Assembly: GCA_023430975.1 (NCBI GenBank)
Contig: JAEYYB010000071.1
Coordinates: 62,001 to 126,000 of the forward strand
Direction: 5' to 3'
Source: Bacillota bacterium
GTDB lineage: Bacteria > Bacillota > Clostridia > Acetivibrionales > DSM-2933
DNA: 64,000 nucleotides
Positions 32,552-41,149 of the stretch are shown here, piece by piece. The translations under genes and the position numbers were made by a program. The notes under the pieces were generated by a model. It did no database searches, was not told the origin of the DNA, and was given only the letters and a program-made list of their open reading frames with translations. Within the stretch, counting starts at the first letter, position 1; each line of letters starts with the position of its first letter.

Positions 32552-34111
32552 TCACATCATAGCCTCTTTTCTTGCTACCATTTCATCAATCCTTAGTATA
32601 TACTCATCAACACTTTTAACATTAAAAACACGTTCAATCCTGTTTTCTTCCGGATACACCATTTTTGTTACCGCACCTGCTCCCATAGCTATAATAGGCT
32701 GCTTTTCCTCCATAATCTGAATATTATAAATGCTCTCGTTGCCCTCAGTGCAATACCCTATATTTTCCATATTACCCAGTATATTTTTCTGCCTGTATAA
32801 GTAATAAGGCTTCATTCCCATCCTATAGGCATATCCTGCCGCTGCACCAACCATTTCTTCTATTTCACTGCTGCTGATATCGGTATGGCTAGTTTTATCA
32901 TCAATCAGCCTTGAGCCCCGTTTAATAGATAGTGTATGGACTGTAAGACTATCAGGGCAGAGCTTAATTATCCTCTCAAGGCTTTTATTAAACATTTGGG
33001 CTGTTTCACCGGGAAGTCCGGCTATAATGTCCATGTTTATATTATCAAACCCTATCTCCCTGGCCTTCCCAAATGCCCACTCTATATCTCCGGCTGTATG
33101 GTTCCTTCCGATAGCCTTCAATACCTCATCATTCATTGATTGGGGATTTATGCTTATTCTATCCACTCGGCTAGCCTTAATTATCCTTAGCTTATCAATA
33201 TTCAACGAGTCAGGACGCCCAGCTTCCAGTGTAAATTCCTCAAGGTTGCCAGTATCAAAAGTACTTCCGACAAAACTTAGAAGCCTACTTAAACTATCCT
33301 CATCTATTGATGTAGGAGTACCTCCTCCTATATAAATACTTTGAACATTCCATCCATTTCTATTAATGATGGATGCTGTCTTTTCCATCTCAACCATCAA
33401 TGCATCCATATATTTTTTTACAATATCCGATGATGAAGCTATAGGGTTTGATGTAAATGAACAGTATAGACACCTTGTGGTGCAAAAAGGTATACCGATA
33501 TAAATACTGACTGAATTTGGGGATGCCAAATCAAGTATTTCTTTTTCCTTTTTTGCTACATTCAAAAGCACCTCTGCCTTATCCTCTTTTACCATATAGT
33601 AGCCTTTAAGGCTATCTGATATTGAATCCTCAGTACAGCTCATTTCAAGCATTTCATGGACTATTTTTGCCGGTCTAATTCCTGTCAGTATTCCCCATGG
33701 CATTGATTTTCCTGTCAGAAATTTAAATGCCAAATATAATTGTCGTTTAAGCTCCATCTTTATTTTCTTTTTATGAAAATGTTTTTTTATAGGGCTATCA
33801 TACATAAATCCAATATCATCTCTACTGCACATATCCCTAGGAGTTGAAACAGATCCAAAATTATTATCTGAATTATATATATTTATACCGTCACACCACA
33901 ATTCAATATATATTTTGCCATCATCCAAACCATTTTCGTTGTCCTCTGACAGGCTCCCGTCAGCCCTAGATATCCTTATAAGCACAAAAATCCCCTTTAA
34001 ATCAGCAGGGAATTCATCAACATAGGCTATATCCTCATTATAAAAGAACAACTTAGTAACATCTTCAACCTGATACTTAAAGTCATGTCCTGTAAGCTTC
34101 ACACAAATCAT
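32552..34111 (-). CDS. hemZ: HemZ-like radical SAM coproporphyrinogen dehydrogenase family protein
   Basis: This 519-residue protein has a Firmicute-type N-terminal extension (about 190 residues) and a HemN-like radical SAM domain. The 4Fe-4S site is PFCTTRCLYCSF (about residue 212), with YIGGGTPTS downstream. HemZ proteins are annotated as oxygen-independent coproporphyrinogen oxidases, though many anaerobes with hemZ make no haem and the true role may differ. A TTG four codons upstream is possible; the ATG at 34111 with GGAG seven bases before it is preferred. It is probably the last gene of the recJ-rel-dtd cluster; family-1 repeats flank it on both sides. Confidence 0.88.
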   Translation of the reverse strand: MICVKLTGHDFKYQVEDVTKLFFYNEDIAYVDEFPADLKGIFVLIRISRADGSLSEDNENGLDDGKIYIELWCDGINIYNSDNNFGSVSTPRDMCSRDDIGFMYDSPIKKHFHKKKIKMELKRQLYLAFKFLTGKSMPWGILTGIRPAKIVHEMLEMSCTEDSISDSLKGYYMVKEDKAEVLLNVAKKEKEILDLASPNSVSIYIGIPFCTTRCLYCSFTSNPIASSSDIVKKYMDALMVEMEKTASIINRNGWNVQSIYIGGGTPTSIDEDSLSRLLSFVGSTFDTGNLEEFTLEAGRPDSLNIDKLRIIKASRVDRISINPQSMNDEVLKAIGRNHTAGDIEWAFGKAREIGFDNINMDIIAGLPGETAQMFNKSLERIIKLCPDSLTVHTLSIKRGSRLIDDKTSHTDISSSEIEEMVGAAAGYAYRMGMKPYYLYRQKNILGNMENIGYCTEGNESIYNIQIMEEKQPIIAMGAGAVTKMVYPEENRIERVFNVKSVDEYILRIDEMVARKEAMM

Positions 34112-34168
34112 TTTTATCTCCAAAGAAGTCTAAATAAATTTATTAACCCATAAACATTTTTTATTAAC

Positions 34169-34234
34169 CAAGTATTAATTAGCATTAATTAGTATTAATT
34201 GGTAATAATCAGTATCAATTATATTAAAAGTGAT
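34169..34234. repeat. Short direct repeats plus family-1 end remnant
   Basis: Degenerate copies of a TATTAATTAG-like unit (34169-34220) run into ATATTAAAAGTGAT, the left end of the main repeat, at 34221-34234. The repeat then breaks off just before the stop codon of the next gene. Confidence 0.6.
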
Positions 34235-34245
34235 ATGATTTTCTA

Positions 34246-34863
34246 TCACATATCTTTAACTATATTATTTCTTTTTTCAAAACCTATGGTAGAAGCTTCA
34301 TTGTGGCCTGGATATACCTGAATCTCATCCGGAAGTTTCAATAGTTTGTTTTTTATAGACTTAATTATATTATCTCTGCTTCCCCCAGGCAAATCGGTTC
34401 TTCCTGTTGCATACTTAAAAAGTGTATCCCCTGTAAAAAGAATATTACCAACTTTTATGCACATTCCTCCAGGTGTATGACCCGGCGTGTGTACTATTTC
34501 CAAATTGGTATCCGAAAGCTTTAAAACATCTCCGTCCTTAACTTTAATATCAGGTATTCCAAATACACTTCCTGAACCGAATATTAATGAGCAGTTAAAA
34601 ACAGGATTGGTTAAAAAATCAGCATCCTCCTCATGTATAACTACACTGCCGCCCACAACTTTTTTAAGATCATCAATATGGCATATATGATCTATATGAC
34701 CATGAGTCAACACGATATATTTTATTTTCAGCTTATGTTCATCCACTCTCTTAATTACATAGGATGGATCAACGCCTGCATCAATTATTACGCCTTCTCC
34801 GTTTATCCCTAAAATGTAACAATTCGATTCAAACATGCCATTTGGCAAACATTCTAAAATCAT
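34246..34863 (-). CDS. Metallo-beta-lactamase-fold hydrolase (glyoxalase II-like)
   Basis: This 205-residue protein has the metal-binding motif THGHIDH (about residues 56-62), a later HTPGHTPGG with another metal histidine, FTGDTLF with the bridging aspartate, and GHNEAST near the end. It belongs to the small YcbL-like hydroxyacylglutathione-hydrolase-type group; the thioester substrate is unknown. The ATG at 34863 has AAGGGAG seven bases upstream, lying within the end of dtd, and the genes are one base apart. An in-frame start eight codons earlier is less likely. Confidence 0.88.
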   Translation of the reverse strand: MILECLPNGMFESNCYILGINGEGVIIDAGVDPSYVIKRVDEHKLKIKYIVLTHGHIDHICHIDDLKKVVGGSVVIHEEDADFLTNPVFNCSLIFGSGSVFGIPDIKVKDGDVLKLSDTNLEIVHTPGHTPGGMCIKVGNILFTGDTLFKYATGRTDLPGGSRDNIIKSIKNKLLKLPDEIQVYPGHNEASTIGFEKRNNIVKDM

Positions 34864-34864
34864 A

Positions 34865-35314
34865 TTAAAACTCCCTTTTGCTATCAATTAGTAGTGTAAC
34901 AGGACCGTCATTTATCAGTTCTACATCCATCATAGCCTGAAACTTCCCCGTTTCTACTTTTATTCCGCAACTCTTGCAATATTCTACAAATCTTTCATAG
35001 AGCATTTCTGCATCTTTAGGCCTGGCTGCCTTATCAAAACTGGGTCTTTTGCCCTTCCTGCAGTCACCATACAGGGTGAACTGGGAAACTATAAGAAGCT
35101 CTCCCTTTTGATCTAAAAGGGATTCGTTCATCTTTTCATTGGAGTCCTCAAAAATCCTTAAATTTATTATTTTATCTGCAAGATACTGAATATCCTTTTC
35201 ATCATCTTCATTTCCAATCCCCAAAAAGACCAGAAGACCTTTGTCAATTTTACCTATCAACTCACCATCAACTGTAACACTGGCCTTTTTAACTCTCTGC
35301 ACAACCCCTCTCAT
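34865..35314 (-). CDS. dtd: D-aminoacyl-tRNA deacylase
   Basis: This 149-residue protein removes D-amino acids (and glycine from tRNA-Ala) from mischarged tRNA. The N-terminal MRGVVQRVKKASVTVDGE, the catalytic-site SQFTLYGD and the cross-subunit NDGPVTLLID motif, which holds the Gly-cisPro dipeptide, are all present. Length is normal. It is in the usual clostridial order, directly downstream of rel. Confidence 0.96.
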   Translation of the reverse strand: MRGVVQRVKKASVTVDGELIGKIDKGLLVFLGIGNEDDEKDIQYLADKIINLRIFEDSNEKMNESLLDQKGELLIVSQFTLYGDCRKGKRPSFDKAARPKDAEMLYERFVEYCKSCGIKVETGKFQAMMDVELINDGPVTLLIDSKREF

Positions 35315-35365
35315 GTCCTTTTCTCCGTTCCTTCCTCATAAAGTGATCTCTAAAAATCTCCCTAA

Positions 35366-37543
35366 TCACTGTTTATACCTTGTCACCTCAAAAACCCCTG
35401 CTACCTTTTTCAATTTCTTAATTATCTTTTCCAACTGCTCTGTATCAATTATCTCAAGTGTAAGATTCATTACAGCAATCTGCTCCTTAGTTGTCCTCGC
35501 ATTAATAGCCTTAAGAGGAATCCGTGACTCACCTATCACATTGGTTATTTCCATAAGAAGTGCGGTTCTGTCATTTGCCATAACTGTAATATCGGCCTTG
35601 TATGCCACATTGTTGGCAGAATACCAACTGACCTCTATAATTCTCTCTGCAGTATCCGATGCATTAGTTACATTGAGACAATCCTTCCTATGAACCGATA
35701 CACCTCTACCACGGGTTATATACCCTATGATATCGTCACCTGGAACGGGGTTGCAGCATCTTGAAAGCCTGACAAGACAATTTTCTATGCCTTTAACAAC
35801 AATTCCATTTTCAGGTACATTCTTTTTCTTTTTCTCAGGCTTTTGGTTGTTAACCGGCTCAAAAAACTGCTCTAATTCTTCAGGCTTCAGTGTCTTTTTA
35901 TATTCCTCTTTCAGTTTGCTTATAACCTTGTTTATGGTTATGCCTCCAAAACCGAGGCTTGCATACAAATCTTCTATCGTGTTGTAATTATACCTTTTTA
36001 ACAGCAATTCAACCCAGTCCGGCTTAAAGAGCTGTGAATAAGTAAGTCCATTTTTCTTTAATTCCTTTTCAACAATTTCCTTACCCCGGATAATATTTTC
36101 TTCACGTTTTTCTTTCTTAAACCACTGATTTATTTTATTTTTAGCCTGAGAGGTCTTAACTATCTTTAACCAATCTCTGCTCGGCCCATGGACGTTAGAA
36201 GCAGTCAAAACCTCTACAATGTCTCCATTATTCAATGAATAATCCAAGGGAACAATTTTACCGTTTACCTTTGCCCCCATCATCTTGTTACCAACTGCAC
36301 TGTGGATGGCATAAGCAAAATCAATAGGTGTTGATGCTGCAGAAAGGCTTATTACATCGCCCTTTGGAGTAAAAACAAAAACCTCGTCTGTAAAAAGGTC
36401 AATTTTTAGAGTCTCCATAAATTCTTTTGCATCACGCATTTCCTTCTGCCATTCCAATAACTGCCTTAGCCATGACAATTTATTATCCAGATCACCGTCA
36501 TTGGATTTGCCCTCTTTATACTTCCAGTGTGCAGCTATACCTACCTCAGCAATCCTGTGCATTTCCCATGTCCTGATCTGAACCTCAAATGGAACCCCCT
36601 CATGACCTATTAATGTGGTGTGAAGAGATTGGTACATATTGGGTTTGGGCATAGCTATATAGTCTTTAAATCTACCCGGCATGGGCTTATAAAGCTCATG
36701 AACAAGTCCAAGCACTGCATAACAGTCCTTTACCGTATGAACCAGTACACGAACCGCGAAAAGATCATAGATTTGCTCTATTGTCTTATTTTGCTCATAC
36801 ATTTTTTTATAGATACTGTAAAAATGCTTGGGGCGACCATCAAGGTGGGCATCTATCTCAATTTCCTTTGTCTTCTGGGTAAGGGTCTCCATGATTTCAT
36901 GGATAAAGGCTTCTCTTTCTTTCCTCTTCTTTGCTATCTTTTCAACTAATTCATAGTATCCTTTGGAGTCAATATACCGAAGACTTAAGTCTTCCAGTTC
37001 CCATTTGACTCTTGACATCCCGAGCCTATGAGCTAAAGGAGCATATATTTCCAACGATTCCTTAGCCTTCTCAAGCTGTTTTTCTGGGGCCATATACTTT
37101 AAGGTCCGCATGTTGTGTAACCTGTCTGCAAGCTTTATAAGTATTACACGAATGTCCTTGGCCATTGCCAAAAACATTTTTCTTAAGTTTTCAACCTGTT
37201 GTTCTTCTTTTGTTGTATAAGGAATTTTACCAAGCTTTGTAACACCATCAACCAGATTGGCAATTTCCTCGCCAAATTTCCCCTTAAGTTGTTCAAAGGT
37301 ACATGTGGTATCTTCTATAGTATCATGCAGGAGTCCCGCCATTATGGAAGTGCAGTCCAATTCAAGCTCAGCCAAAATTATTGCAACCTCTACAGGATGA
37401 GTTATGTAAGGCTCGCCTGATATTCTCTGCTGTCCGTCATGTGCAGCCTTTGAAAGCTCAAAAGCTTCTTTTAGAAGCTCAAAGTCACAATTTTTATTAT
37501 ATTGCTTAACTTTTTCGTATAATCGACTAAAGCCTTCGCTCAT
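35366..37543 (-). CDS. rel: Bifunctional (p)ppGpp synthetase/hydrolase
   Basis: This 725-residue stringent-response enzyme has an N-terminal HD hydrolase domain (H73-D74 in LLHDTIEDT), a synthetase domain with RFKDYIAMPK (the RxKD form found in bifunctional Rel enzymes), a TGS domain (DEVFVFTPKGDVISL), a conserved-cysteine region (RLSRCCNPVPGDDI) and a C-terminal ACT domain. The ATG at 37543 follows GGGAGGAG; nine upstream codons are open but unlikely to be translated. It lies 30 bp downstream of recJ. Confidence 0.96.
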   Translation of the reverse strand: MSEGFSRLYEKVKQYNKNCDFELLKEAFELSKAAHDGQQRISGEPYITHPVEVAIILAELELDCTSIMAGLLHDTIEDTTCTFEQLKGKFGEEIANLVDGVTKLGKIPYTTKEEQQVENLRKMFLAMAKDIRVILIKLADRLHNMRTLKYMAPEKQLEKAKESLEIYAPLAHRLGMSRVKWELEDLSLRYIDSKGYYELVEKIAKKRKEREAFIHEIMETLTQKTKEIEIDAHLDGRPKHFYSIYKKMYEQNKTIEQIYDLFAVRVLVHTVKDCYAVLGLVHELYKPMPGRFKDYIAMPKPNMYQSLHTTLIGHEGVPFEVQIRTWEMHRIAEVGIAAHWKYKEGKSNDGDLDNKLSWLRQLLEWQKEMRDAKEFMETLKIDLFTDEVFVFTPKGDVISLSAASTPIDFAYAIHSAVGNKMMGAKVNGKIVPLDYSLNNGDIVEVLTASNVHGPSRDWLKIVKTSQAKNKINQWFKKEKREENIIRGKEIVEKELKKNGLTYSQLFKPDWVELLLKRYNYNTIEDLYASLGFGGITINKVISKLKEEYKKTLKPEELEQFFEPVNNQKPEKKKKNVPENGIVVKGIENCLVRLSRCCNPVPGDDIIGYITRGRGVSVHRKDCLNVTNASDTAERIIEVSWYSANNVAYKADITVMANDRTALLMEITNVIGESRIPLKAINARTTKEQIAVMNLTLEIIDTEQLEKIIKKLKKVAGVFEVTRYKQ

Positions 37544-37573
37544 GAACCCTACTCCTCCCAAATATTGCAATGA

Positions 37574-40054
37574 TTATTTTACAATTTGAAACAATTGAAG
37601 TTTTTTATATAAACTTGAATTATCAAGGCTTGTTTTCCCTTTTACATCTTTATTGAAATCTATAGAAACATGGTAATCGTCTTTGTAATGAGCTTTCAAA
37701 AGCCCTAATTCACCAAATATTTCAATGCTTTTTTTCAGTTTAAAATAGTTCATATTAATTTTATAATTCAAGGCAATCTTCCTGGACAGAACAACCATAT
37801 TACCAAGCAGTAAACTGTTTATGCAGTTTGCCCTCATATACCTGTAAACTGCTTCAATATCCTGCCTTTTTAATACTACATCCATTCCTTCTTGTTTGTC
37901 GGTCCCGGACAAAAGGCATATACAATCAGATCCATGACCTTTTAATCTATTATATACCAAATCTATATAACCAGGGACTGACCATAACCCATAAAACACC
38001 ACTCTATCTGCATTAAAGCTGTCCATACCCTCAATGCAAGGATTGATAACAAGTGTTGTTCCTGCATCGTCTTGACCATTAAAACAAGTATAACAGATAT
38101 TTAATTTCTTTTTAATACACCCATGCAAATTTTCATGCATTTTTTTTATTTTTTTAGCACTTTCCATCGAATTTACAAGAATTATAGTTTTTTTATCATC
38201 ATTAATGAACAATTTTACTTTATCTTCAATTTCCTCTGTGTCTTGGAATACCATTTCACAAACTTGATTATCTTGATAATTATTACCAACATTTTCAACT
38301 ACAAAACCTACACATTTCTCCAGACTGTTATAAAATTTTTGCTCACTCACAATTTCCTTTGAGTACTTTATGTCCTTCAAAACAAGCTGGGCCCTATCAA
38401 CAGAATTCCATGTATTTTTATCCAATGAGCATACCACATCAACAAAGTCTTCACTCAATAGTTCCTTAGTGAGATTCCCCATATTGAATCCTATAGCATC
38501 AACCGAAAGGCCCTGATCTTCAAAAACTACCTTAAGATGCCTATCATTGCCAACAGCCCTTAAATCAGCTATTCTGACATTCTCATACAAAAATAACGGA
38601 CTTGGGTTTCCTACCCCGAAGGGTGACATCATCTCAATTTCCGAAATACTCTTTAAGTTTATTTCATTCTTTACAAGTCTTACGTCTATTTTAACCTTAG
38701 GAATAAGGTCTTCTTCTTTCATGTTATTATCGGCAAAATTGTTTATAAGTCTATCAAATTCTTCGAGGTTTTCCTCCTTTAATGTGACCCCTGCAGCCAT
38801 CTCATGACCGCCATAATTATCCAGAAGGTTTTCACAAGCACATAGAGCCATAAACATGTTGAGCCCTTCTATACTTCTCCCTGAGCCCTTTAAAACACCA
38901 TTTTCACATGACAGTATTATGCACGGCTTATAATACCTTTCTGTTACTTTTGATGCTGCAATACCTATAACACCATGGTGCCATCCCTCTCCTGCCACTA
39001 CCATGACTTTTTTATCTTTATATTTATTGTCCGACTCAATTTTATTCAGCACTTCATCTATAATAGCAGATTCTATGTCCTGCCTGGCCTTGTTTTCGCC
39101 GCTTAAAAGGCCAGCAATCTCCATAGCTGTGGTCCTGTCTTTAGTGGTAAAAAGTGTTACTGCCCTTTTAGCATCACCCATTCTTCCTGCCGCATTTATC
39201 CTTGGGGCAATTATAAAAGCAACCATCCATGTGGTTATGTCATCATTATTCTTATTGCAGTGCTTCAATAGTTCCATAAGCCCAATATTTGTTGTATTTT
39301 TCATTATTTTTAGGCCGTTACTTGCTATTATTCTGTTTTCACCTACAAGAGGTACTACATCAGCGATTGTCCCAATAGTTACAATATCAAGATATTTATA
39401 ATGTATATCTCCAAGCTGAAGCCTCCCACATAGTGCCGACACCAGTTTATAGGCAATACCAACACCAGCTAACTCTTTAAATGGATATGGACAATCCTGC
39501 CTTTTGGGATTTATAACTGCAAAAGCATCCGGAATGTCTTCTCTGCATTCATGATGGTCTGTTATTATTATGTCAATACCGTTACTATTAATATAGTCTA
39601 CTTCACTTATGGCAGATATACCGCAATCAACAGTTATAACCAGCTGACATCCCAAATTAACTATAATCTCAGCAGTATCAAGGGTTATACCGTAACCGTC
39701 ATCTATTCTGTTGGGTATAAAAAAATCCAGATTAGCACCCAGACTGCTTAAAAAATTGTATAAAACGGATGTGCTTGTGACACCATCCACATCATAGTCA
39801 CCGTAAATTAAAATTTTCTGGCCTTTCTCTATTGCTTCTAAAATTCTATCAACCGCCTTGTCCATGTCCTTCATCAGAAAAGGATCATGAAGCTTATCTT
39901 TTGAGGGGTTTAGAAAACTCTTTATATAATCCCTATCGTTAATGCCCCTGCTTAAAAAAATTTTTGCCAGGAGTGTTGAGATCTGTGCTTCTTTAGATAG
40001 CTTTAAAACATCCTCATCTTTTACTTCATTGCAAATCCACTTTTTATCAAACAT
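37574..40054 (-). CDS. recJ: Single-stranded-DNA-specific exonuclease RecJ
   Basis: This 826-residue 5'-3' exonuclease acts in recombination and repair. The DHH phosphoesterase motifs are ILIYGDYDVDGVTST (about residue 78), TDHHE (about 172) and the DHHA1 signature GGHEMAAGVTL (about 420). The C-terminal extension of about 250 residues beyond the OB fold is usual in Firmicutes. AGGTGG precedes the ATG. A consensus promoter just upstream (40138-40166) suggests that recJ heads the recJ-rel-dtd-hydrolase operon. Confidence 0.95.
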   Translation of the reverse strand: MFDKKWICNEVKDEDVLKLSKEAQISTLLAKIFLSRGINDRDYIKSFLNPSKDKLHDPFLMKDMDKAVDRILEAIEKGQKILIYGDYDVDGVTSTSVLYNFLSSLGANLDFFIPNRIDDGYGITLDTAEIIVNLGCQLVITVDCGISAISEVDYINSNGIDIIITDHHECREDIPDAFAVINPKRQDCPYPFKELAGVGIAYKLVSALCGRLQLGDIHYKYLDIVTIGTIADVVPLVGENRIIASNGLKIMKNTTNIGLMELLKHCNKNNDDITTWMVAFIIAPRINAAGRMGDAKRAVTLFTTKDRTTAMEIAGLLSGENKARQDIESAIIDEVLNKIESDNKYKDKKVMVVAGEGWHHGVIGIAASKVTERYYKPCIILSCENGVLKGSGRSIEGLNMFMALCACENLLDNYGGHEMAAGVTLKEENLEEFDRLINNFADNNMKEEDLIPKVKIDVRLVKNEINLKSISEIEMMSPFGVGNPSPLFLYENVRIADLRAVGNDRHLKVVFEDQGLSVDAIGFNMGNLTKELLSEDFVDVVCSLDKNTWNSVDRAQLVLKDIKYSKEIVSEQKFYNSLEKCVGFVVENVGNNYQDNQVCEMVFQDTEEIEDKVKLFINDDKKTIILVNSMESAKKIKKMHENLHGCIKKKLNICYTCFNGQDDAGTTLVINPCIEGMDSFNADRVVFYGLWSVPGYIDLVYNRLKGHGSDCICLLSGTDKQEGMDVVLKRQDIEAVYRYMRANCINSLLLGNMVVLSRKIALNYKINMNYFKLKKSIEIFGELGLLKAHYKDDYHVSIDFNKDVKGKTSLDNSSLYKKLQLFQIVK

Positions 40055-40137
40055 CCGAAATCCACCTGTATTCCTAAAGAGAAATTCTAAAAAAATTACC
40101 TCACCCTAATTAAAGTGTGAAGTAAAATCTTATCCCA

Positions 40138-40166
40138 ATTATAATGTATTTAATTTAAAGTTGCAA
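40138..40166 (-). promoter_or_regulatory. Promoter of the recJ operon
   Basis: On the minus strand TTGCAA (40161-40166) and TATAAT (40138-40143) are spaced by 17 bp. The element begins 17 bp after the end of the upstream lipoprotein gene, so recJ need not rely on read-through. Confidence 0.7.
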
Positions 40167-40182
40167 CAAAGCCTTATTATTG

Positions 40183-41145
40183 TCATTTCTTTCTTTCAAA
40201 AATAGCTGTAATATAACTTGTTGTTGAATCGCTGTATGTTTTTGCTATTCTTGCAGAATTGTCATGCCCTAAAAGTCTTAACCCACCAGTTCCTGCGTCT
40301 TTCATTACAGTAAGGAAAGTCATAATTGAAGGCGGTGAATCCATATTGTCATTGGTCATTTGGCTTATAGCACTAATATCCCATGCTTTTAAAGCTCTTA
40401 ATGTAATTTCATCCATCTTGTCGGCTTTTTCTGGAGTAAGATAATGTGAAAAATCCACCGATGCTATGACCAGGGCTTTCTTTTGGGAAATACTGCTAAA
40501 AATTTTATGTCCCAGCTCAATGGAATTTTTCATTCCATAATTACCATGGAGTATAATAGGTACAATTTTTGCATTAGGCAGATAATATTTGATATATGGC
40601 ACAATAGAGGATATCGAATGCTCCTCTTCAAGCAATCTGGTTTTGCTCTCTGATGCCTTTATCCCCGTAATACTTTTTATCAGCTTATCATCAGGCTCCA
40701 AAACGCCAAAGGGTGTAGACCATTTTTCCAAAGCGGTGTTAATCATATGGCTGCCTTCCCTTTTATGGTTTGGTCCAATAACAACAACACAATCATAATC
40801 TCCATTTGATAATGTTTTAAAAAAGGAGGCTATAAGATCACAAGCTAAAAGATGGTGTGGAACTATCCCACCTGCAATATCCCCTGTATGAGGCTCTTGT
40901 TTGTTTGCGATCCTTATGGATTGCATGAATTCAGCATCATTATAATAAATACATCTGATCATGTCCTTTATTATAGGAGTGCTTGTAATACTGATTTCAG
41001 ATTCTTTCCTTTCAGATGTTTTTGTACCTGTAGGATTTATGCCATTTTCAATGTTTCCGGAAGATTTGCTGCATGCAGCAAATCCTCCTACCATGAATAA
41101 TATTATTAAAGTTGTGATGGTTTTTTTAAATGATTTATTCATCAT
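40183..41145 (-). CDS. MEMO/AmmeMemoRadiSam-B-like lipoprotein
   Basis: This 320-residue protein has a lipoprotein signal (IILFMVGGFAAC, cysteine at about residue 25) and a MEMO-like domain (about 75-320). The metal-site residues are suggested by GIVPHHLLAC, GPNHKREG, ASVDFSHYL and LLGHDNSARI. MEMO proteins resemble extradiol dioxygenases but have no agreed activity. They are normally cytoplasmic and encoded with AMMECR1 and radical SAM partners, absent here. An exported form behind a giant macroglobulin-like gene, four bases apart, is unusual. The ribosome site AAGG overlaps the end of that gene. Confidence 0.85.
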   Translation of the reverse strand: MMNKSFKKTITTLIILFMVGGFAACSKSSGNIENGINPTGTKTSERKESEISITSTPIIKDMIRCIYYNDAEFMQSIRIANKQEPHTGDIAGGIVPHHLLACDLIASFFKTLSNGDYDCVVVIGPNHKREGSHMINTALEKWSTPFGVLEPDDKLIKSITGIKASESKTRLLEEEHSISSIVPYIKYYLPNAKIVPIILHGNYGMKNSIELGHKIFSSISQKKALVIASVDFSHYLTPEKADKMDEITLRALKAWDISAISQMTNDNMDSPPSIMTFLTVMKDAGTGGLRLLGHDNSARIAKTYSDSTTSYITAIFERKK

Positions 41146-41149
41146 ATAT